NCBI GenBank assembly: GCA_037442365.1
Contig: JBBIQK010000060.1
Span: forward strand, 1-16,679
Source: GBS-DC sp037442365
Lineage (GTDB): Bacteria > Armatimonadota > Fimbriimonadia > Fimbriimonadales > GBS-DC
Length of the DNA: 16,679 bases
Direction: 5' to 3'
Shown here: positions 6,423-13,382 of the stretch, piece by piece
Layout: the number at the start of each line of letters is the position of its first letter
How positions within the stretch are numbered: position 1 is the stretch's first letter
Notes under the pieces: model-generated
The model's database searches: none
What the model saw: only the letters and a program-made list of their open reading frames with translations
Told to the model about the DNA's origin: nothing
Translations under genes and position numbers: made by a program

Positions 6423-7487
6423 TCAATTGACCTTCGCCAGCTCCGCCTTCAGGATGTTGATAGAATCGATGTTTTCGGGGTCGACGGCGTTGAGGAACGC
6501 CAGGTAGAGGCTCACGAAGTCGCCGAAGTAGGTCAGGTGCATCAGCCGCTCCAGTTGCGAGGTGCCCTCGGCGGTGAGTTCGCGCCAGTCGGCGGCGTCG
6601 CCCACCAGACGGCGCGTGACCTCGATTCGTGTGCGGATTTTCGCGCTCTCGTCGGGATCGCGCAACACTACCACACTCCAGTTGCCTGCCTGCTCGTGCG
6701 CCTTGACCCAGCCGAGGATTTCGTTGTGGTTCAGTTCGGGGAAGGTGTAGGCGAAGGCGTGCTGTTTGGCGTTCTCGTTGATTTGTCCTTTCCAGCGCAT
6801 GGCGACCGTGGCGCGTGCGCCGCCCGACCCGTAAATCAGCGGGATGCGTTGATGAAGCGCCTGCGCGAGCTGTTTCGCAGGGTTCTGCACGTAGGGGACG
6901 CTCATCTGCAGGGCGTCGCGCGTCTGGACGAGGCGCTGTACCATCTGGCTGTAGGGCTGGCTGAGGTCTGGCAGCAGCCCCAGCCGCTCGGCAAGGCGCA
7001 TCAGGGGCACAAACAGGTAGCCCAGCGCGGTGCGCGGCGGCTGCCCGCCCGGTACCTGCAGGTGGAACACGCCGTCGGCGTCGGCGCGCTGCTTCAGTTC
7101 CCCGCCGCTGGAAACGGCAAGTATCATCGCCTCGCGGGCGCGCGCCTGCGCATAACACGCCAGCGTCTCCTCCGTGTTGCCCGAATAGCTCACGGCGAAC
7201 ACCAGCGTATGTGCGTCCACGCTGTTGGGCAACTGATAGTCGCGAATCACCTGCACAGGCAGGCGTCCGTACTCTTCGAACAGGGCGCGCAGGTAGTCGC
7301 CGCCGATGGCGGAGCCGCCCATCCCGCACACCAGCACCTGACGCGGCGCGCGGGGCAGCGTGGGCAGCGGCGACTCGCTGGCAAGTTGCATCGCGCGCTC
7401 ACACTGGGCAGGGAAGTCCAGCGTGAGCGCCATCATCCCATGCGGGTCCAGGCGCGTGAGCAGCCCGCTTTCATCCAGAGGATGCAT
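6423..7487 (-). CDS. Bifunctional phosphoglucose/phosphomannose isomerase (SIS domain)
   Basis: This cytoplasmic enzyme would interconvert glucose-6-P or mannose-6-P with fructose-6-P, feeding glycolysis and sugar-nucleotide synthesis. The 354-residue length fits the archaeal-type bifunctional family. Visible are the first sugar isomerase loop GMGGSAIGGD (55-64), the phosphate loop AVSYSGNTEE (98-107), a second SIS half with YGSGGARATVAMRWKGQINENAK, and PELNHNEILGW (250-260), which holds the family's catalytic Glu/His region. ATG 7487 is chosen because MHPLDESGLL starts 11 bases after the rpsR stop, with GAGGG upstream; the frame extends to 7580 only inside rpsR. It is the last gene of the rpsF operon, in the place where many bacteria have rplI. 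Family confident; actual dual specificity inferred. Confidence 0.88.
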   Translation of the reverse strand: MHPLDESGLLTRLDPHGMMALTLDFPAQCERAMQLASESPLPTLPRAPRQVLVCGMGGSAIGGDYLRALFEEYGRLPVQVIRDYQLPNSVDAHTLVFAVSYSGNTEETLACYAQARAREAMILAVSSGGELKQRADADGVFHLQVPGGQPPRTALGYLFVPLMRLAERLGLLPDLSQPYSQMVQRLVQTRDALQMSVPYVQNPAKQLAQALHQRIPLIYGSGGARATVAMRWKGQINENAKQHAFAYTFPELNHNEILGWVKAHEQAGNWSVVVLRDPDESAKIRTRIEVTRRLVGDAADWRELTAEGTSQLERLMHLTYFGDFVSLYLAFLNAVDPENIDSINILKAELAKVN

Positions 7488-7498
7488 CGCCCTGTCCC

Positions 7499-7774
7499 TC
7501 ACGACGCCACATAGGGCAGCAGCGCCAGTTCGCGCGCGCGCTTGATTGCCATCGCAAGGCGGCGCTGGCACTTGGCGCACAGGTGCGTCTGGCGGCGCGG
7601 AAGGATTTTGCCGCGCTCAGGCGTCGTGTAGCGGCGCAGAGTCGCCACATCCTTGTAGTCGAAGTAGGAGTCTTCGGGGCACACATTTTTGCGTCGGCGG
7701 CGCACCACACGACGCTTTGCCTCGAACTCGTCGTCGGTCTTCTTCGCAATATCCAGGCGTTCTGTTGCCATCAT
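7499..7774 (-). CDS. rpsR: 30S ribosomal protein S18
   Basis: This small-subunit protein binds 16S rRNA together with S6. The 91-residue product shows the S18 core DYKDVATLRRYTTPERGKI, then LPRRQTHLCAKCQRRLAMAIKRAR and a terminal ALLPYV. Cys32 and the HLCAKC cluster (64-69) suggest a zinc-retaining (C+) form. The start is ATGATG preceded by AAGGAGGTAA. The second ATG (7771) has the more usual spacing, so the first Met may not be used. It lies 8 bases after ssb, and the ssb stop codon TAA runs straight into the ribosome site (TAAGGAGG). Confidence 0.97.
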   Translation of the reverse strand: MMATERLDIAKKTDDEFEAKRRVVRRRRKNVCPEDSYFDYKDVATLRRYTTPERGKILPRRQTHLCAKCQRRLAMAIKRARELALLPYVAS

Positions 7775-7782
7775 TTACCTCC

Positions 7783-8277
7783 TTAACGAAATGGGTCATC
7801 CAGGTCTGGTTCGTAGTCGATGTCGTTGTAGTCCTCTGAGAGATCCGGCTCATCGGCGGCGGGGGACGCAGGCGCAGCCGCAGCAGCAGGTCGCTGTGCG
7901 GTTCTCGAAGCGGCTTGAGGCGCAGGCGTCTCAGCGGGCGTCTCCGTATCGCCCTCGCGCGGGCGTTCCAGAAACCGCACCGTGTCCGCGACCACCTCAT
8001 ACGCCTTACGGCGGTTGCCGTCGCGATCGGTATAGCTGCGCGTCTGCAGTCTGCCCTCCACCAGCACCAGTCTCCCTTTGGTCGTGTAGTTCGCGACGGT
8101 GTCCGCCAGCTGGCGAAACGCCACGATATCGAAATAGTCCACCTGCTCCTCTGCGCCAGGGCGCACCGGGCGATTAACCGCGATTGCAAAGCGCACCACA
8201 GAGACTCCCTCTGGCGTCGCCCGCAGCTCGGGGTCGCGCGTGAGCCGACCGACCAGAATGATGCGATTGTAGTTCAT
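7783..8277 (-). CDS. ssb: Single-stranded DNA-binding protein
   Basis: SSB coats single-stranded DNA during replication and repair and recruits partners through its acidic tail. The OB fold covers residues 1-106, starting MNYNRIILVGRLTRDPELR and including VDYFDIVAFRQLA and GRLVLVEGRLQTRSYTDRDG. A disordered Pro/Ala-rich linker and an acidic tail DYNDIDYEPDLDDPFR follow. Bacterial SSB tails normally end in Pro-Phe; here one Arg follows the DPF. The start is ATG 8277 with GGGGAGGGTG just upstream. It lies 12 bases after rpsF and 8 before rpsR, the classic rpsF-ssb-rpsR order. Confidence 0.96.
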   Translation of the reverse strand: MNYNRIILVGRLTRDPELRATPEGVSVVRFAIAVNRPVRPGAEEQVDYFDIVAFRQLADTVANYTTKGRLVLVEGRLQTRSYTDRDGNRRKAYEVVADTVRFLERPREGDTETPAETPAPQAASRTAQRPAAAAAPASPAADEPDLSEDYNDIDYEPDLDDPFR

Positions 8278-8289
8278 AGCACCCTCCCC

Positions 8290-8610
8290 TTACGAGGATT
8301 TGGCGAACTCCTCCGGCTCCAGTCGGAAGGTGCGGTAGCGGATGACATCCTCGTTGATTTTGAGGATACGGTTCAGCTCTTCGGCTGCTTTCGGTTGCCC
8401 TTCGTAGCGGAACAGGAGGTAGACGCCCTCCTTGTGTTTCTTAATCTCGTATGCCAGTTTGCGCTTGTCCCACACGCGCGCGGTGTGTACCTTCGCGCCG
8501 AAGCTCTCCAGCACCGTGCGTGCGCGTTCGATAATCGCCTCGACCTGCGCCTCGTCCAGCGCGGTCGGCACAATCGCCATCGTTTCGTAGTAGCGTGGAT
8601 GCTCCATCAT
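8290..8610 (-). CDS. rpsF: 30S ribosomal protein S6
   Basis: S6 forms a heterodimer with S18 on the 30S platform. The 106-residue product has the family pattern RYYETMAIV (6-14), ALDEAQVEAIIERARTVLESFGAKV, WDKRKLAYEIKKHKEGVYLLFRY, and LKINEDVIRYRTFRLE near the C-terminus. It begins ATGATG after GAGGAGGGTAA, nearly the same start context as rpsR. The second ATG (8607) may be the true start. It is first in its operon, with a TATAAT promoter and a structured leader upstream that may let S6:S18 control its own synthesis. Confidence 0.97.
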   Translation of the reverse strand: MMEHPRYYETMAIVPTALDEAQVEAIIERARTVLESFGAKVHTARVWDKRKLAYEIKKHKEGVYLLFRYEGQPKAAEELNRILKINEDVIRYRTFRLEPEEFAKSS

Positions 8611-8674
8611 TTACCCTCCTCTGGACCTTGTGATTTTCGGGGCTTCGCGCGGCGAAGCCAGAAGGGTCCACAGC
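8611..8674 (-). ncRNA. Candidate S6:S18 autoregulatory leader of rpsF
   Basis: The leader between the predicted start of transcription and the ATG folds into nested perfect stems. The outer stem is UGGACC/GGUCCA (8670-8665 with 8627-8622). The inner stem is GGCUUCGC/GCGAAGCC (8659-8652 with 8648-8641) with loop CGC. On the 5' side they are separated by CUUCU and on the 3' side by CCGAAAAUCACAA. The known S6:S18 leader motif is a hairpin with a conserved CCG in the 3' internal loop. Here CCG (8640-8638) sits directly at the inner stem's 3' side. AGGAGG follows the outer stem. The match is by eye only. Confidence 0.5.
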
Positions 8675-8680
8675 GCGCCT

Positions 8681-8689
8681 ATTATACCC
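8681..8689 (-). promoter_or_regulatory. -10 promoter of the rpsF operon (GGGTATAAT)
   Basis: On the minus strand this reads GGGTATAAT, a perfect -10 hexamer preceded by GGG. It overlaps the copA stop codon at 8682-8684, so the ribosomal operon has its own promoter at the very end of copA. I see no -35 hexamer at normal spacing. Confidence 0.65.
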
Positions 8690-10784
8690 AACGCAACAAT
8701 CTTAGTGCATTTCCAACGACGGAGACGGAGCTGAGGCTCATCGCGAGCGCGGCGACCATCGGGTTCAGATAGCCCAGCGCCGCCAGCGGAATCCCCAGCG
8801 TGTTGTAGACGAACGCGAAAAAGAGGTTCTGGCGCACCACCCGATAGATGGCGTGCGACAGGCGCAGGGCGGTCAGCAGCGTGCGCAGGTCGCGGTTGAG
8901 CAGTATCAGGTCGGCGTTCTCGGCGGCGAGCTGGGTTCCTGTGGCGACGACGACGCCCAGATCGGCTTCGGCGAGCGCGGGCGCGTCATTAATCCCGTCC
9001 CCTACAAAAGCAACCTGCCTGCCCTCCGCACGCAGGCGACGCGCCAGCTCCGCCTTCTGCTGGGGGAGTTGCGCCGCATACCACTCATCGACGCCCACGC
9101 GCCGCGCGAACGCCTCGACCGCCTCCGGACGATCGCCCGAACAGAGTACGAGCCGCAATCCCGCCGTGCGCAGCGCATGCAGCGTCGCCTCCACTTCGGG
9201 GAGCGGCTCATCAGCGAACTCGAACCCCGCGACCACGCGCTCCCCAAGCGCCAGCAGTACGGGCGTGCGCCACGCCTTGTCCACCTCGACGCCCTGCTCC
9301 TGCAGAAAGCGCGGACTGCCCAGAATCAGTCGGTTTTCGCCGTGCGCAATCACGCCGCCGCCCGCGACGACCTGCGCCTGCGCGACAGCGGCAGGTTCAA
9401 TCCCGCGCGCCTGCGCCGCCTCCAGTATCGCCTCTGCCAGCGGATGGCGCACGCTCTGCTCCAGCCCCGCCGCGAGGCGCAGCGCGTCGCTTTCGGAGAC
9501 GCCGTCGGTGTGAATCGCCGTCAGGCGGGGCGCGCCCAGCGTGAGCGTGCCCGTCTTGTCCAGCACGAGCGTATCGATTCGGCGCACGCGCTCCAGCGCC
9601 TCGAAGCCGCGAATCAGCACACCCTCGCGCGCGGCGCGCGTCGCGCCCGTGAGCATCGCGATTGGCACTGCCAGCCCCACCGCGCACGGGCAGGCAATCA
9701 CCAGCACGCTCACAGCGGGCACGAGCGCCATGGCGAAACTGCCCGTCGCCGCCCACCAGCCCGCCAGCGTCAGCAGCGCAATCGCGACCACAATCGGCAC
9801 GAACACCGCCGCGATACGGTCCGCAAGGCGCTGGATGCTCGCCTTACGCGCCTGCGCCTGCGCGACTGCCTGCGCCACCTGCGCCAGCAGCGTCTGCTCG
9901 CCGACCGCCTGCGCCTGCACATGCAACACGCCGTCTGTCAGCAGCGCTCCCCCCAGCACCCAATCGCCCGCCGTGCGCTCCTGCGGCAGCGACTCGCCCG
10001 TGATTGCCGACTCGTCCACCCAGCCGCGCCCCTCCAGCACTGCACCATCTACAGGCATGCGATCCCCCGTGCGCACGAGCAGGCGATCGCCGACCTGCAC
10101 CTGCGCGACAGGCGTCAGGCGGTACGCCTCGCCGTCCCAGCGCAGCACTTCACGGGGCAGCAGGCTCCAGAGCGATTCCAGCGCGCGTTTCGCCTGCCCG
10201 CGCGCCCGCGCCTCCAGCGTGCGCCCCAGCAGCACCAGCGTAATAATCACGGCAGAGGTCTCGTAGTAGAGATGATGCGCATGCCCGCCCAGCGTGAGCG
10301 CGAAGCTGTAGAAGAACGCCGCCAGCGTGCCCAGCAAGACCAGCACTTCCATGTTCGCCGTGCCGTGTCGGAGCGCGCCCCACGCCGAACGGTACAGCGG
10401 CAACGCAACGCCGAACTGCACGGGCAGCGTCAGCGCAAGCAGTATCCAGCCCTGCGCGGGCAATGGCTGCGGGAGGAACATACTCAGGATAACAATCGGC
10501 GCGGTCAGCGCGAGGCTCAGCCACAATCGCCGCTGAAGCGCACGCGCAGGGTCCGCCTCTTCTGGAGGCGACTCCGTAAGGGGTTCCGCATCGTAGCCCG
10601 CCTTGCGAATGGCTTCGATGAGCGCGTCCACCGCCACAGGCTGCGCCGCCTCCACCGTCGCCGTCTCGGTTGCGAGGTCGACAGTCGCGGACTGCACCCC
10701 CGACGCGCGCGTCAGCACTTTCTCCACACGGCGCACGCACGCCGCACAGGTCATACCCTTCACCCGAAGCCGTTGCGTGGGCAT
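8682..10784 (-). CDS. copA: Copper(I)-exporting P1B-type ATPase
   Basis: This inner-membrane pump would export Cu(I) at the cost of ATP. Of its 700 residues, the first ~68 form one heavy-metal-associated domain with GMTCAAC (10-16). Membrane helices follow, then the TGES actuator loop (262-265), the CPC metal site in helix 6 (365-367), phosphorylated Asp409 in DKTGT, His447-Pro448, GDGINDAP (595-602), and the last two helices with Tyr660-Asn661 and MSLSS (682-686). The CPC, YN and MxxSS set is the Cu(I) (P1B-1) signature. The start is ATG 10784; there is no Shine-Dalgarno, but a GGGTATCCT box ends eight bases upstream, so the message is probably leaderless. No CopZ, CsoR or CueR gene adjoins it. 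Confidence 0.95.
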   Translation of the reverse strand: MPTQRLRVKGMTCAACVRRVEKVLTRASGVQSATVDLATETATVEAAQPVAVDALIEAIRKAGYDAEPLTESPPEEADPARALQRRLWLSLALTAPIVILSMFLPQPLPAQGWILLALTLPVQFGVALPLYRSAWGALRHGTANMEVLVLLGTLAAFFYSFALTLGGHAHHLYYETSAVIITLVLLGRTLEARARGQAKRALESLWSLLPREVLRWDGEAYRLTPVAQVQVGDRLLVRTGDRMPVDGAVLEGRGWVDESAITGESLPQERTAGDWVLGGALLTDGVLHVQAQAVGEQTLLAQVAQAVAQAQARKASIQRLADRIAAVFVPIVVAIALLTLAGWWAATGSFAMALVPAVSVLVIACPCAVGLAVPIAMLTGATRAAREGVLIRGFEALERVRRIDTLVLDKTGTLTLGAPRLTAIHTDGVSESDALRLAAGLEQSVRHPLAEAILEAAQARGIEPAAVAQAQVVAGGGVIAHGENRLILGSPRFLQEQGVEVDKAWRTPVLLALGERVVAGFEFADEPLPEVEATLHALRTAGLRLVLCSGDRPEAVEAFARRVGVDEWYAAQLPQQKAELARRLRAEGRQVAFVGDGINDAPALAEADLGVVVATGTQLAAENADLILLNRDLRTLLTALRLSHAIYRVVRQNLFFAFVYNTLGIPLAALGYLNPMVAALAMSLSSVSVVGNALRLLRWV

Positions 10785-10792
10785 CGTGTATT

Positions 10793-10801
10793 AGGATACC
10801 C
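10793..10801 (-). promoter_or_regulatory. -10 element of copA (GGGTATCCT)
   Basis: The minus strand reads GGGTATCCT and ends eight bases before the copA ATG, with AATACACG between and no ribosome site. It faces the promoter of the ACT gene across a few bases. No CueR- or CsoR-type palindrome is evident to me. Confidence 0.45.
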
Positions 10802-10807
10802 TGCTCA

Positions 10808-10815
10808 GGTATACT
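10808..10815 (+). promoter_or_regulatory. -10 element of the ACT protein gene (GGTATACT)
   Basis: GGTATACT ends ten bases before ATG 10826, without a Shine-Dalgarno between them. The predicted leader is only about three bases. Confidence 0.5.
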
Positions 10816-10825
10816 TCCCGCCGCA

Positions 10826-11371
10826 ATGCACGACGGCTGGGCAGTGGTTCCGAGCGAGCGCGTGAGTTTCGAGCGTGAGCGCGGCGTGAGCGCGATACAG
10901 GTCTCGCGCGAGGCGACCTATCTGCTCGTGCGCGCCCCCGACGCCAACCATCTTCCCATACAACGCCAGCGTATCCTGAACCTGATGCGCGAGGCGGAGA
11001 TCCCCATCTTCCTGATTAAGCTACAGCGCAACGGCTTGAGCTTCGGGGTCGATTCGGATGTGGCGGCGCTCGCGTGCGAGATGCTGGAGACGCACGGGTT
11101 CCGCGTGACGGTTAAACCGCGCCGCGTGATGGTCTCCATCTTTGCCCAGAACATGCGCGAGCTGCACGGCGTGATTGCCCGCATCGCGGAAGTGCTGTAC
11201 GAGTCAGGGGTCGCGATTGAGCAGTTGAGCGACGCACACAACCGTATCGCCTGCCTGATCGAAGCCGAGCGCGCCCCGCTGGTCGTGGAGCGGCTGTGCG
11301 AGGCGTTCGGGCTGTCGCCGCAGACCATCCAGAAATCGCCGCCCGTCGCGCTTGCGGTGGAGGAACCCTGA
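10826..11371 (+). CDS. Stand-alone double-ACT-domain protein (aspartokinase-like regulatory module)
   Basis: The 181-residue cytoplasmic protein has no catalytic domain. Two ACT-like beta-alpha-beta-beta-alpha-beta units can be seen: about 29-97 (ATYLLVRAPD..., RILNLMREAEIPIFLIKL, GLSFGVDSD) and about 101-165 (VMVSIFAQNMRELHGVIARIAEVL, IEQLSDAHNRIACLIE). The second resembles the C-terminal regulatory part of aspartokinase, which binds lysine or threonine. This protein may therefore be an amino-acid-sensing subunit acting on a partner enzyme; the ligand and partner are unknown. ATG 10826 is chosen for its -10 box and because upstream codons lie in copA. Its stop TGA is one base before the ATG of the oxidoreductase gene, a tightly coupled pair. 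Confidence 0.75.
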   Translation: MHDGWAVVPSERVSFERERGVSAIQVSREATYLLVRAPDANHLPIQRQRILNLMREAEIPIFLIKLQRNGLSFGVDSDVAALACEMLETHGFRVTVKPRRVMVSIFAQNMRELHGVIARIAEVLYESGVAIEQLSDAHNRIACLIEAERAPLVVERLCEAFGLSPQTIQKSPPVALAVEEP

Positions 11372-11372
11372 G

Positions 11373-12338
11373 ATGCCGATTCGACTCGCCGTTGCTGGTT
11401 TGACGCATGGACATGTGTGGGGCTTGCTGGAGCAGTGGGCAGCCCAGCCCGATGTGGAGTTGACCGCCGTCGCCGACGCGACCCCGCTCTTGGAGAACGC
11501 CCGCGCCCGATTCACACGCGCCTACACCGACTGGCAGGCGATGCTGGACGCCGAATCGCCCGATGTGGTGCTGGCGTGCGCCGACAACCGCGCCAGCGCG
11601 GCGATTGCGATTGCGGCGATGGAGCGCGGCGCGCATGTGATGGTCGAAAAACCCATGGCGGCGGATGTCGCCGACGCCGAGCGCATGTTGCAGACCGCCC
11701 GCGCGACCGACCGCCTGCTGATGATTAACTGGCCCACGCGCTGGAACCCCGCGATTCACGCGCTGCTGGAGCGCGCCCGCAACGGCGAGTTTGGCGCGGT
11801 GTTCGAGTTCCGCTTCCGCGCAGGGCACGCAGGACCTCGCGAGATCGGCTGCGACCCGTACTTTGTGGAGTGGCTGTACGACGAGCATCGCAACGGCGCA
11901 GGCGCGCTGGCGGACTTCGCCTGCTACGGCGCGGTGATGAGCGCGTACCTGCTGGGCGAGCCGCTGCAGGCGCTGGGCGTGCGGGGCAACTTCACCAAAG
12001 ACTACCCCATCAGCGACGATAACGCCGTGCTGATTGCCCGCTACCCAAAGGCGATTGCCGTCATCGAGGCGACATGGGCGCAAATCGGCACGGACGGCGC
12101 GCCGAACCCGATTGTGTACGGCACGGAGGCGACGGCGGGCGTCATCGACGGCAAGCTGCGCATCCATCGGCGCGGCGCGGAGCCTTTGCTGGAGACGCCC
12201 CCACCCCTGCCCGACGGCGCACGCAACGCGCCCGAATACTTTCTGAACTGCCTGCGCACAGGCGCGCGCCCCGAAGGCGTGCTGAGTCCAGAAATCGCCT
12301 TCGTTGCACAGCAGATGGTGGAAGCGGTTAAGCAGTAA
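11373..12338 (+). CDS. Gfo/Idh/MocA-family oxidoreductase
   Basis: This is an NAD(P)-dependent dehydrogenase-like protein of 321 residues, usually acting on sugars or cyclitols. The Rossmann fold begins PIRLAVAGLTHGH, where the usual GxGxxG is replaced by GLTHGH. Asp-Val-Val-Leu-Ala and the family's EKP motif (92-94, MVEKPMAAD) follow. The C-terminal half shows NWPTRWNPA, then GALADFACYGAVMSAYLLGEP, corresponding to the family's D-x-G-x-H region, though with Cys-Tyr where His is usual. ATG 11373 follows GGAGGA by eight bases; an ATG at 11352 lies inside the ACT gene and is less likely. The altered glycine loop and missing His make the substrate and even the activity uncertain. The coupling with the ACT protein is unusual. 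Confidence 0.85.
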   Translation: MPIRLAVAGLTHGHVWGLLEQWAAQPDVELTAVADATPLLENARARFTRAYTDWQAMLDAESPDVVLACADNRASAAIAIAAMERGAHVMVEKPMAADVADAERMLQTARATDRLLMINWPTRWNPAIHALLERARNGEFGAVFEFRFRAGHAGPREIGCDPYFVEWLYDEHRNGAGALADFACYGAVMSAYLLGEPLQALGVRGNFTKDYPISDDNAVLIARYPKAIAVIEATWAQIGTDGAPNPIVYGTEATAGVIDGKLRIHRRGAEPLLETPPPLPDGARNAPEYFLNCLRTGARPEGVLSPEIAFVAQQMVEAVKQ

Positions 12339-12368
12339 ACTCAAAACACGCGAAAACCCCAGCCTGCT

Positions 12369-12385
12369 TTAACAAAGTCTTAACA
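12369..12385 (+). promoter_or_regulatory. Direct repeat TTAACA-N5-TTAACA, Pho-box-like operator
   Basis: Two exact TTAACA copies (12369-12374 and 12380-12385) are separated by five bases, giving an 11-bp period. This is the half-site and spacing of the Bacillus PhoP box and close in period to PhoB boxes. It sits just upstream of the -10 of the pseudopilin gene, where an activator would bind. Only two repeats are present; strong Pho boxes often have four. Confidence 0.35.
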
Positions 12386-12393
12386 ATTGCATG

Positions 12394-12402
12394 GGGTATA
12401 CT
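12394..12402 (+). promoter_or_regulatory. -10 element of the pseudopilin gene (GGGTATACT)
   Basis: GGGTATACT lies 23 bases before ATG 12426. The leader contains AGGAGG (12409-12414). There is no -35 at 17-bp spacing, but the TTAACA repeats occupy that region. Confidence 0.55.
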
Positions 12403-12425
12403 CTGGGCAGGAGGTTCATACGATT

Positions 12426-13304
12426 ATGCGACGACTTGGCTTTACGCTGATCGAGCTTCTGGTCGTAATTGCGATTATCGCGATCCTGGCAGCCATCCTG
12501 TTCCCTGTGTTCGCTCAGGCGCGCGAGAAGGCGCGACAGACCTCGTGTTTGAGCAACTGTAAGCAAATAGGACTTGGTATCACCATGTATCTCAATGACT
12601 GGGACGAAACCTTCCCCCGAAATGACGACTGTATCGCACCGGCGCGCATCCCGTACCAGCCGAACGCTGTCGGATGCAGCGGTCCGTACGGACAGCGCGT
12701 CAACCATTACAAGTGGCAATACTGGATCTATCCCTATGTGAAAAATATTCAAATCTTCTTCTGCCCCAGCCGCACCTTCGATCGCACCAACTGGGAACAA
12801 AATGCGGAAATCTTCGATGGCGGCTATGCCCTGGCGCTTCACATCACGGGCGCGCTGAACACCTGGAACCGCACGGGGGCGAGCCAGCAGATTCGCAACT
12901 CGTTCCTCGGCGGCACGATGGCGGGTGTGCAACGCCCTGCAGAGACCATGATTTTGATGGAAGACCGCTTCCCGGCGATACGCCACTATGTCTTCGGTCC
13001 GCAGCCCATCCAGACTACCTACCCGATGGCGCATCGCCACCTGTGGGAGCAGTGGTTCTACCCCAACGGGCGCAGCCGACCAATCAACAAGAACAACGCG
13101 CCGCACATGGACGGCTTGATTATCGTCTATGTGGACGGACACGCCAAGTGGATGAACGCCAACGAGTTCCTTGCGAAGTCGCCCACGGCGCAGCAGTATC
13201 AGCCCAGCCCGCTGAGCGCGTTCCCTGGCGGCATGGCGTGGACAATCAATCAGCAGCCCACCTGGACAGGCGACTGGCCGCTGTGGGGGCTGTACGGCAA
13301 CTAA
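12426..13304 (+). CDS. Type IV pilin-like (pseudopilin) protein with H-X9-DG motif
   Basis: This secreted or surface protein of 292 residues has a class III signal: MRRLG | FTLIELLVVIAIIAILAAILF. Cleavage after Gly5 leaves Phe at +1 and Glu at +5, so prepilin peptidase would process and methylate it. After the helix, FAQAREKARQTSCLSNCKQIGLGITMYLNDWDE is typical of the DUF1559-like family, rich in paralogs in Planctomycetota and Armatimonadota. Near the C-terminus, HMDGLIIVYVDG (227-238) is the H-X9-DG motif. Eight cysteines may form disulfides. AGGAGG is 11 bases before ATG 12426, somewhat long; an in-frame ATG at 12387 lies before the -10 box. The role (pilus, type II secretion or surface decoration) is unknown. 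It stands alone between its own promoter and a strong terminator. Confidence 0.9.
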   Translation: MRRLGFTLIELLVVIAIIAILAAILFPVFAQAREKARQTSCLSNCKQIGLGITMYLNDWDETFPRNDDCIAPARIPYQPNAVGCSGPYGQRVNHYKWQYWIYPYVKNIQIFFCPSRTFDRTNWEQNAEIFDGGYALALHITGALNTWNRTGASQQIRNSFLGGTMAGVQRPAETMILMEDRFPAIRHYVFGPQPIQTTYPMAHRHLWEQWFYPNGRSRPINKNNAPHMDGLIIVYVDGHAKWMNANEFLAKSPTAQQYQPSPLSAFPGGMAWTINQQPTWTGDWPLWGLYGN

Positions 13305-13325
13305 ATCGAAACGCACTATCAAGAT

Positions 13326-13361
13326 GCGAAGCCCTCTCCTTGCTGCAGGAGAGGGCTTCGC
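13326..13361 (+). terminator. Strong 15-bp hairpin terminator after the pseudopilin gene
   Basis: GCGAAGCCCTCTCCT (13326-13340) pairs perfectly with AGGAGAGGGCTTCGC (13347-13361) around a six-base loop. It begins 21 bases after the stop codon. There is no T tract downstream. The core resembles the stem at 1564-1598. Confidence 0.7.
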
Positions 13362-13382
13362 TGTATCGAACCGATGTACGGC

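Noticed and set aside
8641..8659. Hairpin before rpsF as a copA terminator
   Set aside because: It lies beyond the TATAAT box inside the rpsF leader and is enclosed by a second stem. A regulatory leader explains it better, though a double role is possible.
10785..10825. Copper-responsive operator in the copA/ACT divergent region
   Set aside because: I could not find a CueR-type, CsoR-type or CopY-type palindrome; only short chance repeats such as CCTGCTCAGG occur.
8853..10865. 670-codon open frame antisense to copA
   Set aside because: CopA has all catalytic motifs on the minus strand. The antisense translation is low-complexity Arg/Gln/His-rich and has no signal or domain.
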